Below, one piece after another: positions 1-6,095 of a DNA stretch of 15,662 bases. Position numbers and translations under genes: made by a program. Under the pieces are notes generated by a model. That model saw only the letters and a list, made by a program, of their open reading frames with translations. It did not search any database and had not been told where the DNA came from. Numbering within the stretch: position 1 is the stretch's first letter; the number at the start of each line of letters is the position of its first letter. The stretch is from Desulfobacterales bacterium (GTDB lineage Bacteria > Desulfobacterota > Desulfobacteria > Desulfobacterales > UBA2174_A): contig JALOPD010000134.1 in the NCBI GenBank assembly GCA_025454075.1, positions 1 through 15,662 of the forward strand, in the 5' to 3' direction.

Positions 1-159
1 GCCAAGGTGCTCTCGCAAACCCCGTCCATGCTCTACGTCGAGGGCAGCGAGGAGATGTTCAGCCAGTTGGTTGCCTCCGCGCCCGACTACATCAGCACGC
101 CTGAGGTCTTTCACGATCTGCCCAAGCCCCCGCGCTTGAGCATCAAGAAAGACAAGTAA
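1..159 (+). CDS. C-terminal end of an unidentified protein (5' end outside window)
   Basis: Frame 1 is open from the first base to a TAA at 157-159 and encodes the last 52 residues of a protein. The tail is soluble-looking: a short stretch reading LYVEGSEEMF, then a Pro-rich, Lys-rich end (PKPPRLSIKKDK). There is no membrane segment and no catalytic motif. GC-rich third positions match the coding style of the rest of the window, so this is very probably real coding sequence. I do not recognise the family from 52 residues. The next gene starts 145 bp downstream after a GC-rich hairpin, so this may be the last gene of its transcript. Confidence 0.6.
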   Translation, partial: AKVLSQTPSMLYVEGSEEMFSQLVASAPDYISTPEVFHDLPKPPRLSIKKDK

Positions 160-176
160 ACCGCATTGACCCGGAG

Positions 177-198
177 CCCCTTTCCCTTCGGGAAGGGG
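177..198. other. GC-rich hairpin after the partial gene
   Basis: CCCCTTTCC pairs with GGAAGGGG plus one G around a CTTC loop: nine base pairs including one G-U. It lies 18 bp after the stop at 159. No T-run follows, so it is not a canonical intrinsic terminator, but it could stabilise a 3' end. Confidence 0.35.
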
Positions 199-304
199 CA
201 GGGGTGAAGAGACTGGCCGGCCCGAGCATCGTGAAGCAGGTTAACGGCGACAACTGGTCGAACCCGCTGTATTTTTAAGAAAAGCAAAGGGATATATCTG
301 CACG

Positions 305-739
305 ATGCCGGAAGCGCTTAACCACGGCCCTCGCCTTACCGACGAGGAGTACGAAAAAAGGATAATCGAGCTTCACCGGGGCCTGCCGCCGATGCCCACG
401 GAGGAGCAGGACAGACAGGTGCGCCGCATGGCGCTTGACCTCTCCATCGACCACCGCCTGGGGCGCGACTTTCCTCAGGAGCGCCGTGAATTGCTGTGGG
501 CCATCCAGCAGCGGGTGGAAAAGAGACGGCTCTGGCTTGCCCTCAAGTACCCGTTTCGCAGGCTTTTCGCAAAGAGCCTGGCCCGGGGTGCCCAAGGCCT
601 GGCAGGCTACCTGGTGGACGAATACGCTGGAGTGCTGACCCAGGCCGAGATCAAAAGTTTTTTCGGCCTCGAGGAAGGTCAGCGCCCGGCGCTGCCCATC
701 GACATGGACCAGTTAAAGGGGACTCGAAAAGGCAAGTAG
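305..739 (+). CDS. Hypothetical 144-aa cytoplasmic protein
   Basis: ATG at 305, stop at 737-739. The only Shine-Dalgarno-like stretch is AAAGG at 286-290, which is rather far upstream. The product is highly charged, with no signal peptide and no membrane helix. It has an acidic/basic N-terminal helix region (about 10-30), an Arg-rich middle (about 60-90, including RRELLWAIQQRVEKRRLW) and a C-terminal part of about 95-140 predicted to be helical. There are no Cys pairs or nucleotide-binding motifs. I do not recognise a family. It overlaps several spurious frames on both strands, but this frame has the composition of a real soluble protein. It stands alone: a 157-bp gap separates it from azlC. 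Confidence 0.6.
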   Translation: MPEALNHGPRLTDEEYEKRIIELHRGLPPMPTEEQDRQVRRMALDLSIDHRLGRDFPQERRELLWAIQQRVEKRRLWLALKYPFRRLFAKSLARGAQGLAGYLVDEYAGVLTQAEIKSFFGLEEGQRPALPIDMDQLKGTRKGK

Positions 740-800
740 ACCTGCTGACACCATTTTCCGATAATCGCTCGTCATCGCAAAACACTCCGCTCCTTTCTCC

Positions 801-818
801 GGGAGCCCTCTTGCTCCC
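801..818. other. Small hairpin upstream of azlC
   Basis: GGGAGC and GCTCCC pair around a 6-nt CCTCTT loop in the 157-bp gap between the 144-aa protein and azlC. There is no T-tract after it. A second palindrome (GCTCCATGGAGC) lies about 50 bp closer to azlC. It could be a weak transcript end or an operator; nothing decides between these. Confidence 0.25.
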
Positions 819-896
819 TATCGCTACCATGTTTGTGTCATGGTTGATTTTCGCTGCAGCCTGCCGGCTCCATGGAGCTGCAGAAAAGAAGGCCGA

Positions 897-1625
897 ATGA
901 ATCAGCCGGAGTCTTCTCAACGACAGGAATTTTTCTTGGGGGCGCGGGATACGCTGCCGCTGCTTCTCGGCGCCCTTCCGTTCGGGCTGATCTACGGGGC
1001 GGTCGCCGCGACCTCGGGCTTGTCCATGACGGCGGCCGCGGCCATGTCGGCGTTCGTCTTCGCGGGCGCTTCGCAGTTCATCGCCGTGGGGCTGGTCGCC
1101 GCCCAGACCCCGGTTGCGATCATCGTTCTGACGACCTTCATCGTCAACCTGCGGCACATGCTATACAGTGCCACGCTGCTGCCGTACCTGAAAAGGCTGC
1201 CCCAAAAATGGCGGATTCCCCTGGCCTTCTGGCTGACGGACGAAACCTTCGCCGTGACGGTCCATCGTTTTCAGAAGAACGACCCGTCGGCCTGCAAGCA
1301 TTGGTACCAGCTGGGCTCCTCCATCGCCATGTACCTGAACTGGCAGTTCTGGTGCTTTCTGGGGATGGTCCTGGGAAACCGGATTCCCGATGCGCAGGGC
1401 TGGGGGCTGGATGTGGCCATGCCGGTCACCTTCATCGGAATGATCATCCCCTTTGTCAAAACCATCCCCGTGGCGGTCTGTGTTCTGACGGCGGGAGCGG
1501 CTTCGCTGCTGACCCTGGCGATGCCCTACAAGCTGGGGATCGTCGTCTCCGCTTTTGCAGGGATCGCCGCAGGCCTCATGGCGCAGCGCATCATGAACGA
1601 CAAAAAAGGAGCACTTCTGAGATGA
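897..1625 (+). CDS. azlC: AzlC-family branched-chain amino-acid exporter, large subunit
   Basis: A 242-aa inner-membrane protein of the AzlC/YgaZ/BrnF family, which with AzlD/YgaH/BrnE exports branched-chain amino acids and analogues such as azaleucine. Visible hallmarks are the early [14 protein letters not shown] segment, [12 protein letters not shown] (a family signature), [14 protein letters not shown], and [10 protein letters not shown]. Several later hydrophobic helices end in [10 protein letters not shown]. The ATG at 897 is chosen because AAGAAGG lies just upstream and the protein then starts like family members; an in-frame start at 840 would add 19 poorly hydrophobic residues. Its stop overlaps the azlD start by 4 bp (ATGA), so the two are translationally coupled. 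Identification is firm at family level; the exported substrate is inferred from the family. Confidence 0.93.
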   Translation: MNQPESSQRQEFFLGARDTLPLLLGALPFGLIYGAVAATSGLSMTAAAAMSAFVFAGASQFIAVGLVAAQTPVAIIVLTTFIVNLRHMLYSATLLPYLKRLPQKWRIPLAFWLTDETFAVTVHRFQKNDPSACKHWYQLGSSIAMYLNWQFWCFLGMVLGNRIPDAQGWGLDVAMPVTFIGMIIPFVKTIPVAVCVLTAGAASLLTLAMPYKLGIVVSAFAGIAAGLMAQRIMNDKKGALLR

Positions 1626-1942
1626 CGGCAAACGAAGGGTGGATGATTGCGGGGATGATGGCCGTCACGTTCGGCATCCGCTACTTCCTGTTCGCCCTGG
1701 CGGACCGCATCCGGATGGCCCCCTGGATCGAAGGATCTCTCAAGTTCATCCCGCCGGCGGTTCTGACCGCCATAACGCTTCCTGCTGTTTTGCTGCCGAA
1801 AGGCGACTGGCAGGTTTCGCTCTCCAGCCCCTACCTGGTTTCCGCGATCGCCGCCACGGCCGCCGGGATCCTGACCCGGAACCTGCTGGCAACCATTGCC
1901 ATCGGCCTTGCGGCGTTCTTTGCTTATCGGTTCCTTCTTTAA
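1622..1942 (+). CDS. azlD: AzlD-family branched-chain amino-acid exporter, small subunit
   Basis: A 106-aa, very hydrophobic protein with about four membrane helices, the usual size for AzlD/YgaH/BrnE. Characteristic stretches are [15 protein letters not shown] near residues 18-32, [15 protein letters not shown] in the middle, and [19 protein letters not shown] at the end. It starts inside the azlC stop codon region (ATGA at 1622-1625), the typical arrangement for this two-component exporter. No terminator is evident after it; the next 213 bp contain a degraded reverse-strand gene fragment. The role as small partner needed for export comes from family knowledge. Confidence 0.92.
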   Translation: MTANEGWMIAGMMAVTFGIRYFLFALADRIRMAPWIEGSLKFIPPAVLTAITLPAVLLPKGDWQVSLSSPYLVSAIAATAAGILTRNLLATIAIGLAAFFAYRFLL

Positions 1943-1951
1943 AATCGGCGG

Positions 1952-2056
1952 TTATTGTTTTTGTTGGATGTCTGCTCGTTCGAGGCAGTCAACAAGGCGC
2001 ATGACATCGTCGGTTCCACCCGCCGTCTGCCAATCGTAGAATTGTTTCGGCGTCAT
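1952..2056 (-). pseudogene. Truncated N-terminal remnant, nucleotidyltransferase-like
   Basis: On the reverse strand an ATG at 2056 opens 34 codons to TAA at 1952-1954, beginning MTPKQFYDWQTAGGTDDV and continuing MRLVDCLERADI. This looks like the first 30 residues of a family of nucleotidyltransferase-fold proteins found beside toxin or antitoxin genes; intact members continue into a GGLAVN motif. Here the match stops after DI and is replaced by QQKQ and a stop, so the body of the gene is missing. No ribosome-binding site is visible. The family call is from memory of the N-terminal pattern and is tentative; it could also be a genuine small ORF or chance. Confidence 0.35.
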
Positions 2057-2155
2057 ATCGGAGGTGGTAGCGCTTGGCAAGATTTAACAAATGTAAACCC
2101 TCTTGCACGGTCCCGCGTCTAATCGGTCAAAACTGAACGGGCACAGGAGGTCGCC

Positions 2156-2470
2156 ATGAAAAGCAACGTGTTGAAAATATTGTCGGCTATTTTTATTTTT
2201 CTGTTAATCGGTACCGGTGTATCCCTGGCGGACGACGACTGCAGATATCCACGCGGCCATGCCTACGGCCATTACAAACAAAAGGTACACCATCAGTATG
2301 CGCCGCCCAGGCCGGTCTATGTCGAGCATCGTTACTACCCGGTCATCGTCGAGCGCCACGTGTATCACCAGCCGGTCAGATATGCGGCACCGGCCCCCGA
2401 AGGCTTTTTTTTTGGAATGTCGGTGTTTGATGCCGGGACGGCATTCAGTTTCGGTATGAGCGGACGGTAG
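2156..2470 (+). CDS. Small exported His/Tyr-rich protein
   Basis: A 104-aa protein starting at ATG 2156 with a near-perfect ribosome-binding site (AGGAGG at 2145-2150, 5 bp away). Residues 1-25 form a clear Sec signal peptide: a Lys pair near the start, a hydrophobic core, then VSLA before DDD. The mature part is unusually rich in histidine (seven) and tyrosine (nine) between residues about 29 and 77, with several Pro-containing spacers, and ends in a Gly/Phe-rich tail. It has a single cysteine. This composition suggests periplasmic or surface metal binding or a structural role, but no family function can be assigned. It appears monocistronic, followed by the hairpin at 2516-2545. Confidence 0.75.
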   Translation: MKSNVLKILSAIFIFLLIGTGVSLADDDCRYPRGHAYGHYKQKVHHQYAPPRPVYVEHRYYPVIVERHVYHQPVRYAAPAPEGFFFGMSVFDAGTAFSFGMSGR

Positions 2471-2515
2471 GGAGATGAGGGGATCTGAACCCCCCAATAA
2501 TTTGAATTGAAAATG

Positions 2516-2545
2516 AACTACCCCGCAGCTCGCTGCGGGGTAGTT
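2516..2545. terminator. Strong perfect hairpin, probable bidirectional terminator
   Basis: Thirteen perfectly paired bases (AACTACCCCGCAG / CTGCGGGGTAGTT) around a CTCG tetraloop. It lies between the convergent exported His/Tyr-rich gene (ending 2470) and the amidohydrolase gene (ending 2600). The T-run after it is poor on the forward strand (CGTTGCTTTGTT) and slightly better on the reverse strand (CATTTTC), so it probably ends transcripts from both sides. Confidence 0.6.
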
Positions 2546-2599
2546 CGTTGCTTTGTTGGGATGCCACGTTCTTGTTCATCTTCTGACTTCACCAACCCT

Positions 2600-3487
2600 T
2601 CACAAATTCAAATCGAAAAAATGGGAAGCACTTTTTTTCAGTATCCATTCAAGGTCGTCATGGGATAGACCGGATTCAGACAACCACTTGAGTTCCCGGT
2701 CCCATGCATATGGGATATTGGGAAAATCCGATCCGTACATGATCCGATCCAATCTGTATATCTTAAGGTCGATGATTTCCTTTATCGGGAAATAATCGGT
2801 CAGCACCATGGTCGTGTCCAGCCAGAGGGTGTCGTATTTCTCGGTCAGTTTCCGGTATTCGGATATCTCGTCAAACCCCAGATGGGGAACGCAGACCATG
2901 AGTTTGGGGTAATCCCTTAACACACGCTCCAGTTTATCGGCGCTGCAAATCTCATATGGGTCGCAGCGGTAGGCTGAACTTTTGGGTTCTCGGCCGGCAT
3001 GCATCACTATGGGCTTTGCATTGAATTGACAAAGCTCATACAGGGGATTCATCTCGTCCGAGTTCATGTCAAAGCACTGCACGTGCGCATGCAATTTCAG
3101 CCCTGACAGACCTGCGTCAAAAGCGTTTTGGAGGATGCGGTCGGCACCGTCTTCGCCGGGAAACACGGTCGCCAGACCTGTAATGCGACCAGGGTGTTCC
3201 CGGCATTTCTTGACCATGTGCCGATTCAGTTTTTCCGAGATTCCCGGCTTGTGTGCATATTGAAGGGCAATGACATGGGCGATGCCGTGAGACAGCATGA
3301 AATCGAAAATCTTGGATGTCGTCAGCTGATATCGAATACGCCAGGCGTTTTTATCAAACCATTGCCAAACGGCCGAAAAAATGTCGTGAGGAAAGATGTG
3401 GACATGCGCATCAACCACCATCGGAAGACCCGCTGGAACGGCCGCCCCTTCCTTATCGTCGATCGATGGCAAATGGGGTTTAAGCAT
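2600..3487 (-). CDS. Amidohydrolase (COG2159, metal-dependent TIM-barrel hydrolase)
   Basis: About 295 aa. In order it shows the metal-binding HxH of strand 1 (DAHVHIFP, His28/His30), a KLHAH segment (about 133), a strand-5 His in VMHAGREP (about 163), a strand-6 His in VPHLGFDE (about 202) and the strand-8 Asp in YGSDFPNIPY (about 254). This order and spacing are typical of amidohydrolase-2 (PF04909) proteins, which hydrolyse or decarboxylate small carboxylated compounds at a metal centre; the substrate cannot be told. The start is uncertain: ATG 3487 is used, but an in-frame TTG at 3520 and ATG at 3421 (just before the HxH) are possible and none has a good ribosome-binding site. It follows a 50-codon zinc-finger gene on the same strand, probably co-transcribed. 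Confidence 0.85.
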   Translation of the reverse strand: MLKPHLPSIDDKEGAAVPAGLPMVVDAHVHIFPHDIFSAVWQWFDKNAWRIRYQLTTSKIFDFMLSHGIAHVIALQYAHKPGISEKLNRHMVKKCREHPGRITGLATVFPGEDGADRILQNAFDAGLSGLKLHAHVQCFDMNSDEMNPLYELCQFNAKPIVMHAGREPKSSAYRCDPYEICSADKLERVLRDYPKLMVCVPHLGFDEISEYRKLTEKYDTLWLDTTMVLTDYFPIKEIIDLKIYRLDRIMYGSDFPNIPYAWDRELKWLSESGLSHDDLEWILKKSASHFFDLNL

Positions 3488-3579
3488 GATCGATTGAAAT
3501 TTGATTTTTCGGTGGTTCAAGACATAATTGAGAAGCGGATTGGGAAGAAATCGAAGTGCGCGTGTGAGTTGCTAAAGAG

Positions 3580-3732
3580 TTAGCGGGTTTCGGGAGTTTC
3601 CTGCAATCCCTGTCTCTGCGACCTGCCGCCATCAACGAAAAGATATTCGCCCCGGCCCTGGCATTCATTGCAAACCAATTCGCGATCTTTTGCGACGACA
3701 TACCCTTTCCCGTTACAGTCTGCACAAGCCAT
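3580..3732 (-). CDS. 50-aa DnaJ-type zinc-finger protein
   Basis: An ATG at 3732 preceded by GGGAGG (about 6 bp upstream) opens 50 codons to TAA at 3580-3582. The product begins MACADCNGKGYVV and contains a second CNECQGRGEYLF unit, so it carries two CxxCxGxG motifs about 17 residues apart. This is the cysteine-rich zinc-binding half-module of DnaJ/Hsp40, here as a free-standing miniprotein without a J-domain. Small proteins of this type are common in deltaproteobacteria and in tryptophan-RNA-binding-attenuator-inhibitor-like folds; the function is unknown. A promoter (TTGCCA-17-TATAAG) lies upstream on the same strand, and the amidohydrolase gene follows after 60-90 bp. The good ribosome-binding site and the paired motifs make it a real gene despite its size. 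Confidence 0.75.
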   Translation of the reverse strand: MACADCNGKGYVVAKDRELVCNECQGRGEYLFVDGGRSQRQGLQETPETR

Positions 3733-3793
3733 TTCAGCCTCCCGGGGAGCACCGCTCGAGGCATAATCAAAAGAGCTGCCTCAACGGGCTTGG

Positions 3794-3822
3794 CTTATAC
3801 GCTGTTTGTGCGTGGCTGGCAA
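3794..3822 (-). promoter_or_regulatory. Sigma70-like promoter for the zinc-finger/amidohydrolase pair
   Basis: Read on the reverse strand: TTGCCA (3817-3822), a 17-bp spacer, and TATAAG (3794-3799), giving a leader of about 55 nt before the ATG at 3732. Both boxes match consensus in five of six positions. Confidence 0.55.
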
Positions 3823-3891
3823 GATAAAAAGCAGACCTATCAAGACCGTTGACAAGGGGTTCCGCTATGCGCATGGTTGATCAGGCGTTCA

Positions 3892-3897
3892 TATAAT
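3892..3897 (+). promoter_or_regulatory. Probable -10 box of the ArsR-type regulator gene
   Basis: A perfect TATAAT 27 bp before the chosen ATG at 3925. No good -35 box sits 16-18 bp upstream (GCGCAT at 3869-3874). TTGACA at 3849-3854 is 37 bp away, too far to pair with it. ArsR-family repressors usually bind over such a promoter, so this is the likely site of autoregulation. Confidence 0.4.
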
Positions 3898-3924
3898 AGA
3901 CAACCGACCCAAAGTGGATCAGCC

Positions 3925-4278
3925 ATGGACCAAGACAACAGCATGCCTTTGCGGATCGTGCACGCGGACCGGGTTAAAACGGCCCGGCGCGAAGCCTCCT
4001 CCGAGGATGAGCTGCAGCAGTTGGCGACCATTTATCGCGTGCTGGGCGACCCCAGCCGGTTGAAGATCGTCATGGCGTTGCGCCGGGAGGAGATGTGCGT
4101 CTGCGATCTGGCGGCCCTCACGGGCATCAGCGAATCGGCGGTCTCCCACCAGCTGCGGCGCTTGAAGGATCTTTCGCTGGTCAAGACGCGGCGCGACGGG
4201 CAGGTGATGTACTATACGCTTGACGACAAGCACGTGGTGCTGCTGCTTGACATCGGGCTGAGGCATGTGCGCGAATGA
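3925..4278 (+). CDS. ArsR/SmtB-family metal-responsive transcriptional repressor
   Basis: A 117-aa winged-helix regulator. The recognition helix region reads LTGISESAVSHQLRRL (about 65-80), followed by a wing (RRDGQVMYYTL). Two metal sites known in this family are visible. The helix-3 motif MCVCDL contributes Cys58 and Cys60, as in CadC. The helix-5 zinc site appears as Asp101-x-His103, ten residues, His114-x-x-Glu117, the SmtB/CzrA pattern. So it should sense Zn and perhaps a softer thiophilic metal, and leave DNA on binding. ATG 3925 is preferred because it follows TATAAT by a short leader; a TTG at 3877 would extend it upstream of that box. The permease gene follows 73 bp downstream, so it is the likely target and operon partner. 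Confidence 0.9.
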   Translation: MDQDNSMPLRIVHADRVKTARREASSEDELQQLATIYRVLGDPSRLKIVMALRREEMCVCDLAALTGISESAVSHQLRRLKDLSLVKTRRDGQVMYYTLDDKHVVLLLDIGLRHVRE

Positions 4279-4304
4279 CGATGCCTTGGTCGGTCTTTCC
4301 ATCC

Positions 4305-4318
4305 TCAGCAATTGCTGA
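4305..4318. other. 14-bp perfect palindrome between regulator and permease
   Basis: TCAGCAATTGCTGA lies 26 bp after the regulator stop and 34 bp before the permease start. It could be a second operator or a short intercistronic hairpin. It is too short to act as a terminator and has no T-run. Confidence 0.3.
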
Positions 4319-4351
4319 AGAACGAGCCGGCCTCGCGGGAAGGGTCGCTTA

Positions 4352-5542
4352 ATGGATTTCTTTGTCAAGGTACTGAACGAATCGCGGCATCTGCTGCTGG
4401 ACGCGGCGGTGTTCATCCTGTTCGGATTGCTGGTGAGCGGGTTGTTCAGGGTGTTTCTCAACCCGAACTCCATCGCCCGGCACCTGGGCAAAGGCCGTTT
4501 TTCATCGGTGTTCAAGGCGGCCCTGATCGGCGTTCCGATACCGCTCTGAAGTTGCGGCGTGCTGCCCGCAGCCGTGTCGCTGCGCAAACAAGGGGCCACG
4601 CAAGGGGCCACCACCGCGTTTCTGATCTCGACCCCGGAGTCCGGGGTGGATTCGATCGCCGTGACCTGGGCCATGATGGACCCGGTCATGACCGTGGCGC
4701 GGCCGGCCTCGGCATTCATCACCGCCTTCGTGGCCGGGGTGGCCGAGAACTTTTTCAGCTTCCGCAAGGGCGCCCCGCCCGCCATCCCGGACCTGACCTG
4801 CCCGGTGGACGGGTGCTGCGACGGGGTTGCCTGCGACCCGAAAGTCCACCGCAACCACCACAGCTTCGGCGAGAAGCTCAAGGCGGGACTTAAATTCGCC
4901 GTCACCGACCTCTGGGGCGACATGGCCCCGTGGTTTTTCCTCGGCCTGCTGCTGGCCGGCCTGATCACGGTTATTATCCCCGACGACCTCTTCAGCCGCC
5001 ACCTCGGCTCAGGCCTTCCCGCCATGCTGCTGATGCTGGCGGTCGGCATACCGCTCTACATCTGCGCCACGGCCTCGACACCGATCGCGGCGGCCCTGAT
5101 CCTGAAGGGCGTCAGCCCGGGCGCAGCGCTCGTGTTCCTGCTGGCGGGGCCGGCGACCAACATGGCCTCGATCACGGTGCTGCTGGGGACGATGGGCAAG
5201 CGGGCGACGGTTATCTACCTGGCATCCATAGCGGTTTGTTCGGTGCTGCTGGGGCTGGCGGTCGACCACGTATACGCCGCCCTGGGAATTTCCGCCAAGG
5301 CCGCGGCGGGCCAGGCCGCGGAGGTTTTTCCGGCGGTTTTGCAATGGATCGCCGCGGTGGCGGTCGTTGCGATTTCGGTCAAGCCGACCGTGCAGAAACT
5401 GAAATCCCTGATTGAGAAAAAGGGGCCGGCAGCGCCTGTGCCGGCGAGGATGGCGAAAAAAGAGTCGGCCGCCGAAGCCGACTGTGCCCCCGACGAAGAC
5501 ATTCCTATGTCCTCAGGGCCGCGCTGCAGCGGCGTCACCTGA
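4352..5542 (+). CDS. Cu/Zn-efflux-type permease (SO_0444/YraQ-like, DUF318), probable selenoprotein with in-frame UGA
   Basis: An inner-membrane permease of 396 residues if the TGA at 4547-4549 is decoded as selenocysteine (Sec66). The first 65 codons hold one membrane helix and end VPIPL. The frame then runs without further stops through SCGVLPAAVSLRKQG and STPESGVDSIAVTWAMMDPVM, family hallmarks; relatives read PLCSCG at this point, so the stop replaces the first motif cysteine. Residues 150-170 form a Cys/His metal-binding loop (CPVDGCC... VHRNHH), followed by four or more helices including a second half-motif IPLYICATASTP (about 233-244) and AGPATN. A cysteine-containing tail ends the protein. 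The ATG has GGGAAGGG 7 bp upstream. The ArsR-type sensor directly upstream supports metal efflux. A nonsense mutation or sequencing error is the alternative. Confidence 0.8.
4547..4584 (+). promoter_or_regulatory. Putative bacterial SECIS element
   Basis: After the in-frame TGA (4547-4549), CGCAGC (4567-4572) pairs perfectly with GCTGCG (4579-4584) around a 6-nt loop CGTGTC. The loop starts 23 nt after the UGA and has a G as its second base. Published bacterial SECIS models ask for a short stem, an apical loop with a G in the first two positions, and about 16-37 nt from the UGA; all are met. A competing hairpin (TGCGG/CCGCA, 4553-4570) is too close to the UGA to serve. In such GC-rich coding sequence hairpins also arise by chance, so this is support, not proof. 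Confidence 0.5.
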
Positions 5543-5605
5543 AAGTGCTCATCGGGGCCGGTCGGCGATCGGCGAGACGATTAGGATCGGCTGACGGGTA
5601 TCCGG

Positions 5606-5652
5606 AAAAAATGAGTTGGCCTGCCGCACCTGGCAGGCCAACTCATTTTTTT
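5606..5652. terminator. Rho-independent terminator after the permease
   Basis: Twenty perfectly paired bases (arms 5606-5625 and 5632-5651, core TGAGTTGGCCTGCC) around a GCACCT loop, flanked by six A on one side and seven T on the other. It ends the metal-efflux operon and, being symmetric, works in both directions. Its T-run touches the -35 box of the rplU promoter. Confidence 0.92.
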
Positions 5653-5653
5653 G

Positions 5654-5681
5654 TTGACATTTTTTTCGCATCATCTAATAT
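5654..5681 (+). promoter_or_regulatory. Sigma70-like promoter of the rplU operon
   Basis: TTGACA (5654-5659), a 16-bp AT-rich spacer, and TAATAT (5676-5681). The predicted start near 5688 leaves a leader of about 36 nt before rplU. The perfect -35 box suits a highly expressed ribosomal-protein operon. Confidence 0.75.
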
Positions 5682-5723
5682 TTACCGGTTTTTGAGACAC
5701 CATCATTTTTCAGGAGGCACCCG

Positions 5724-6035
5724 ATGTACGCGGTCGTCAGCACAGGCGGAAAACAATACAAGGTTCAAAAGGGCGAAACCCTGCGGATTGAGAAAATCCC
5801 GGGCGAAGTCGGCGGAAAGGTGACCCTCGACAAGGTCCTCCTGGTTGCGGATGGCGAGAACATCCGCGTCGGCCGGCCCGTGATCGAAAAAGCGGCGGTC
5901 CAGGCGAGCATCGTCGAGCAGGACAAGGCCAAGAAGATCCTGGTTTTCAAATACAAACGCCGCAAGCGATATCGCCGCAAGGCGGGCCATCGCCAGCCCT
6001 ACACCGCCATCCGTATCGACGGCATCGAAGCATAA
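5724..6035 (+). CDS. rplU: 50S ribosomal protein L21
   Basis: A 103-aa protein, the normal length for L21. It starts MYAVVSTGGKQYKV, the highly conserved N-terminus, has the basic KYKRRKRYRRKAGHRQ rRNA-binding stretch at about 76-91, and ends in the YTAIRIDGI signature region. The ribosome-binding site AGGAGG (5712-5717) is 6 bp from the ATG. It is the first gene of the rplU-rpmA-obgE unit that is conserved across bacteria. Here the usual short gap to rpmA is stretched to 200 bp by a palindromic repeat, which may affect the balance of L21 and L27 expression. Confidence 0.98.
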   Translation: MYAVVSTGGKQYKVQKGETLRIEKIPGEVGGKVTLDKVLLVADGENIRVGRPVIEKAAVQASIVEQDKAKKILVFKYKRRKRYRRKAGHRQPYTAIRIDGIEA

Positions 6036-6095
6036 GCAGGCTTTCGCCCGCTTATACCAAGTGTTCGTGATCGTTTTCATTTCAACTGAATTTCC

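Noticed and set aside
872..1942. A long 356-aa forward ORF spanning azlC and azlD
   Set aside because: Its first two thirds are an Arg/Gly-rich shadow of azlC in another frame; only the last 106 codons (from 1622) are the real azlD.
2470..2515. Possible tRNA 3' end (GGGGATCTGAACCCC)
   Set aside because: No cloverleaf can be drawn upstream, which is the exported-protein coding sequence; it is only a short GGGG/CCCC hairpin before the terminator.
3480..3770. A 96-aa reverse ORF upstream of the amidohydrolase
   Set aside because: Another reverse frame over the same bases gives the 50-aa zinc-finger protein with a good ribosome-binding site and paired CxxCxGxG motifs; this one has no features.
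3849..3854. TTGACA as the -35 box of the ArsR-type regulator promoter
   Set aside because: It is 37 bp from the TATAAT at 3892, too far for a sigma70 promoter, and a 17-bp spacer leads only to CATGGT.
4352..4549. A free-standing 65-aa membrane peptide
   Set aside because: It ends exactly at a motif cysteine position of the downstream permease and is in the same frame, so it is the N-terminus of that protein.
4559..5542. A separate 327-aa permease starting at GTG 4559
   Set aside because: It would begin inside the conserved CSCG motif and lack the first helix; no ribosome-binding site precedes it. The intact 65-codon frame upstream fits one interrupted protein better.
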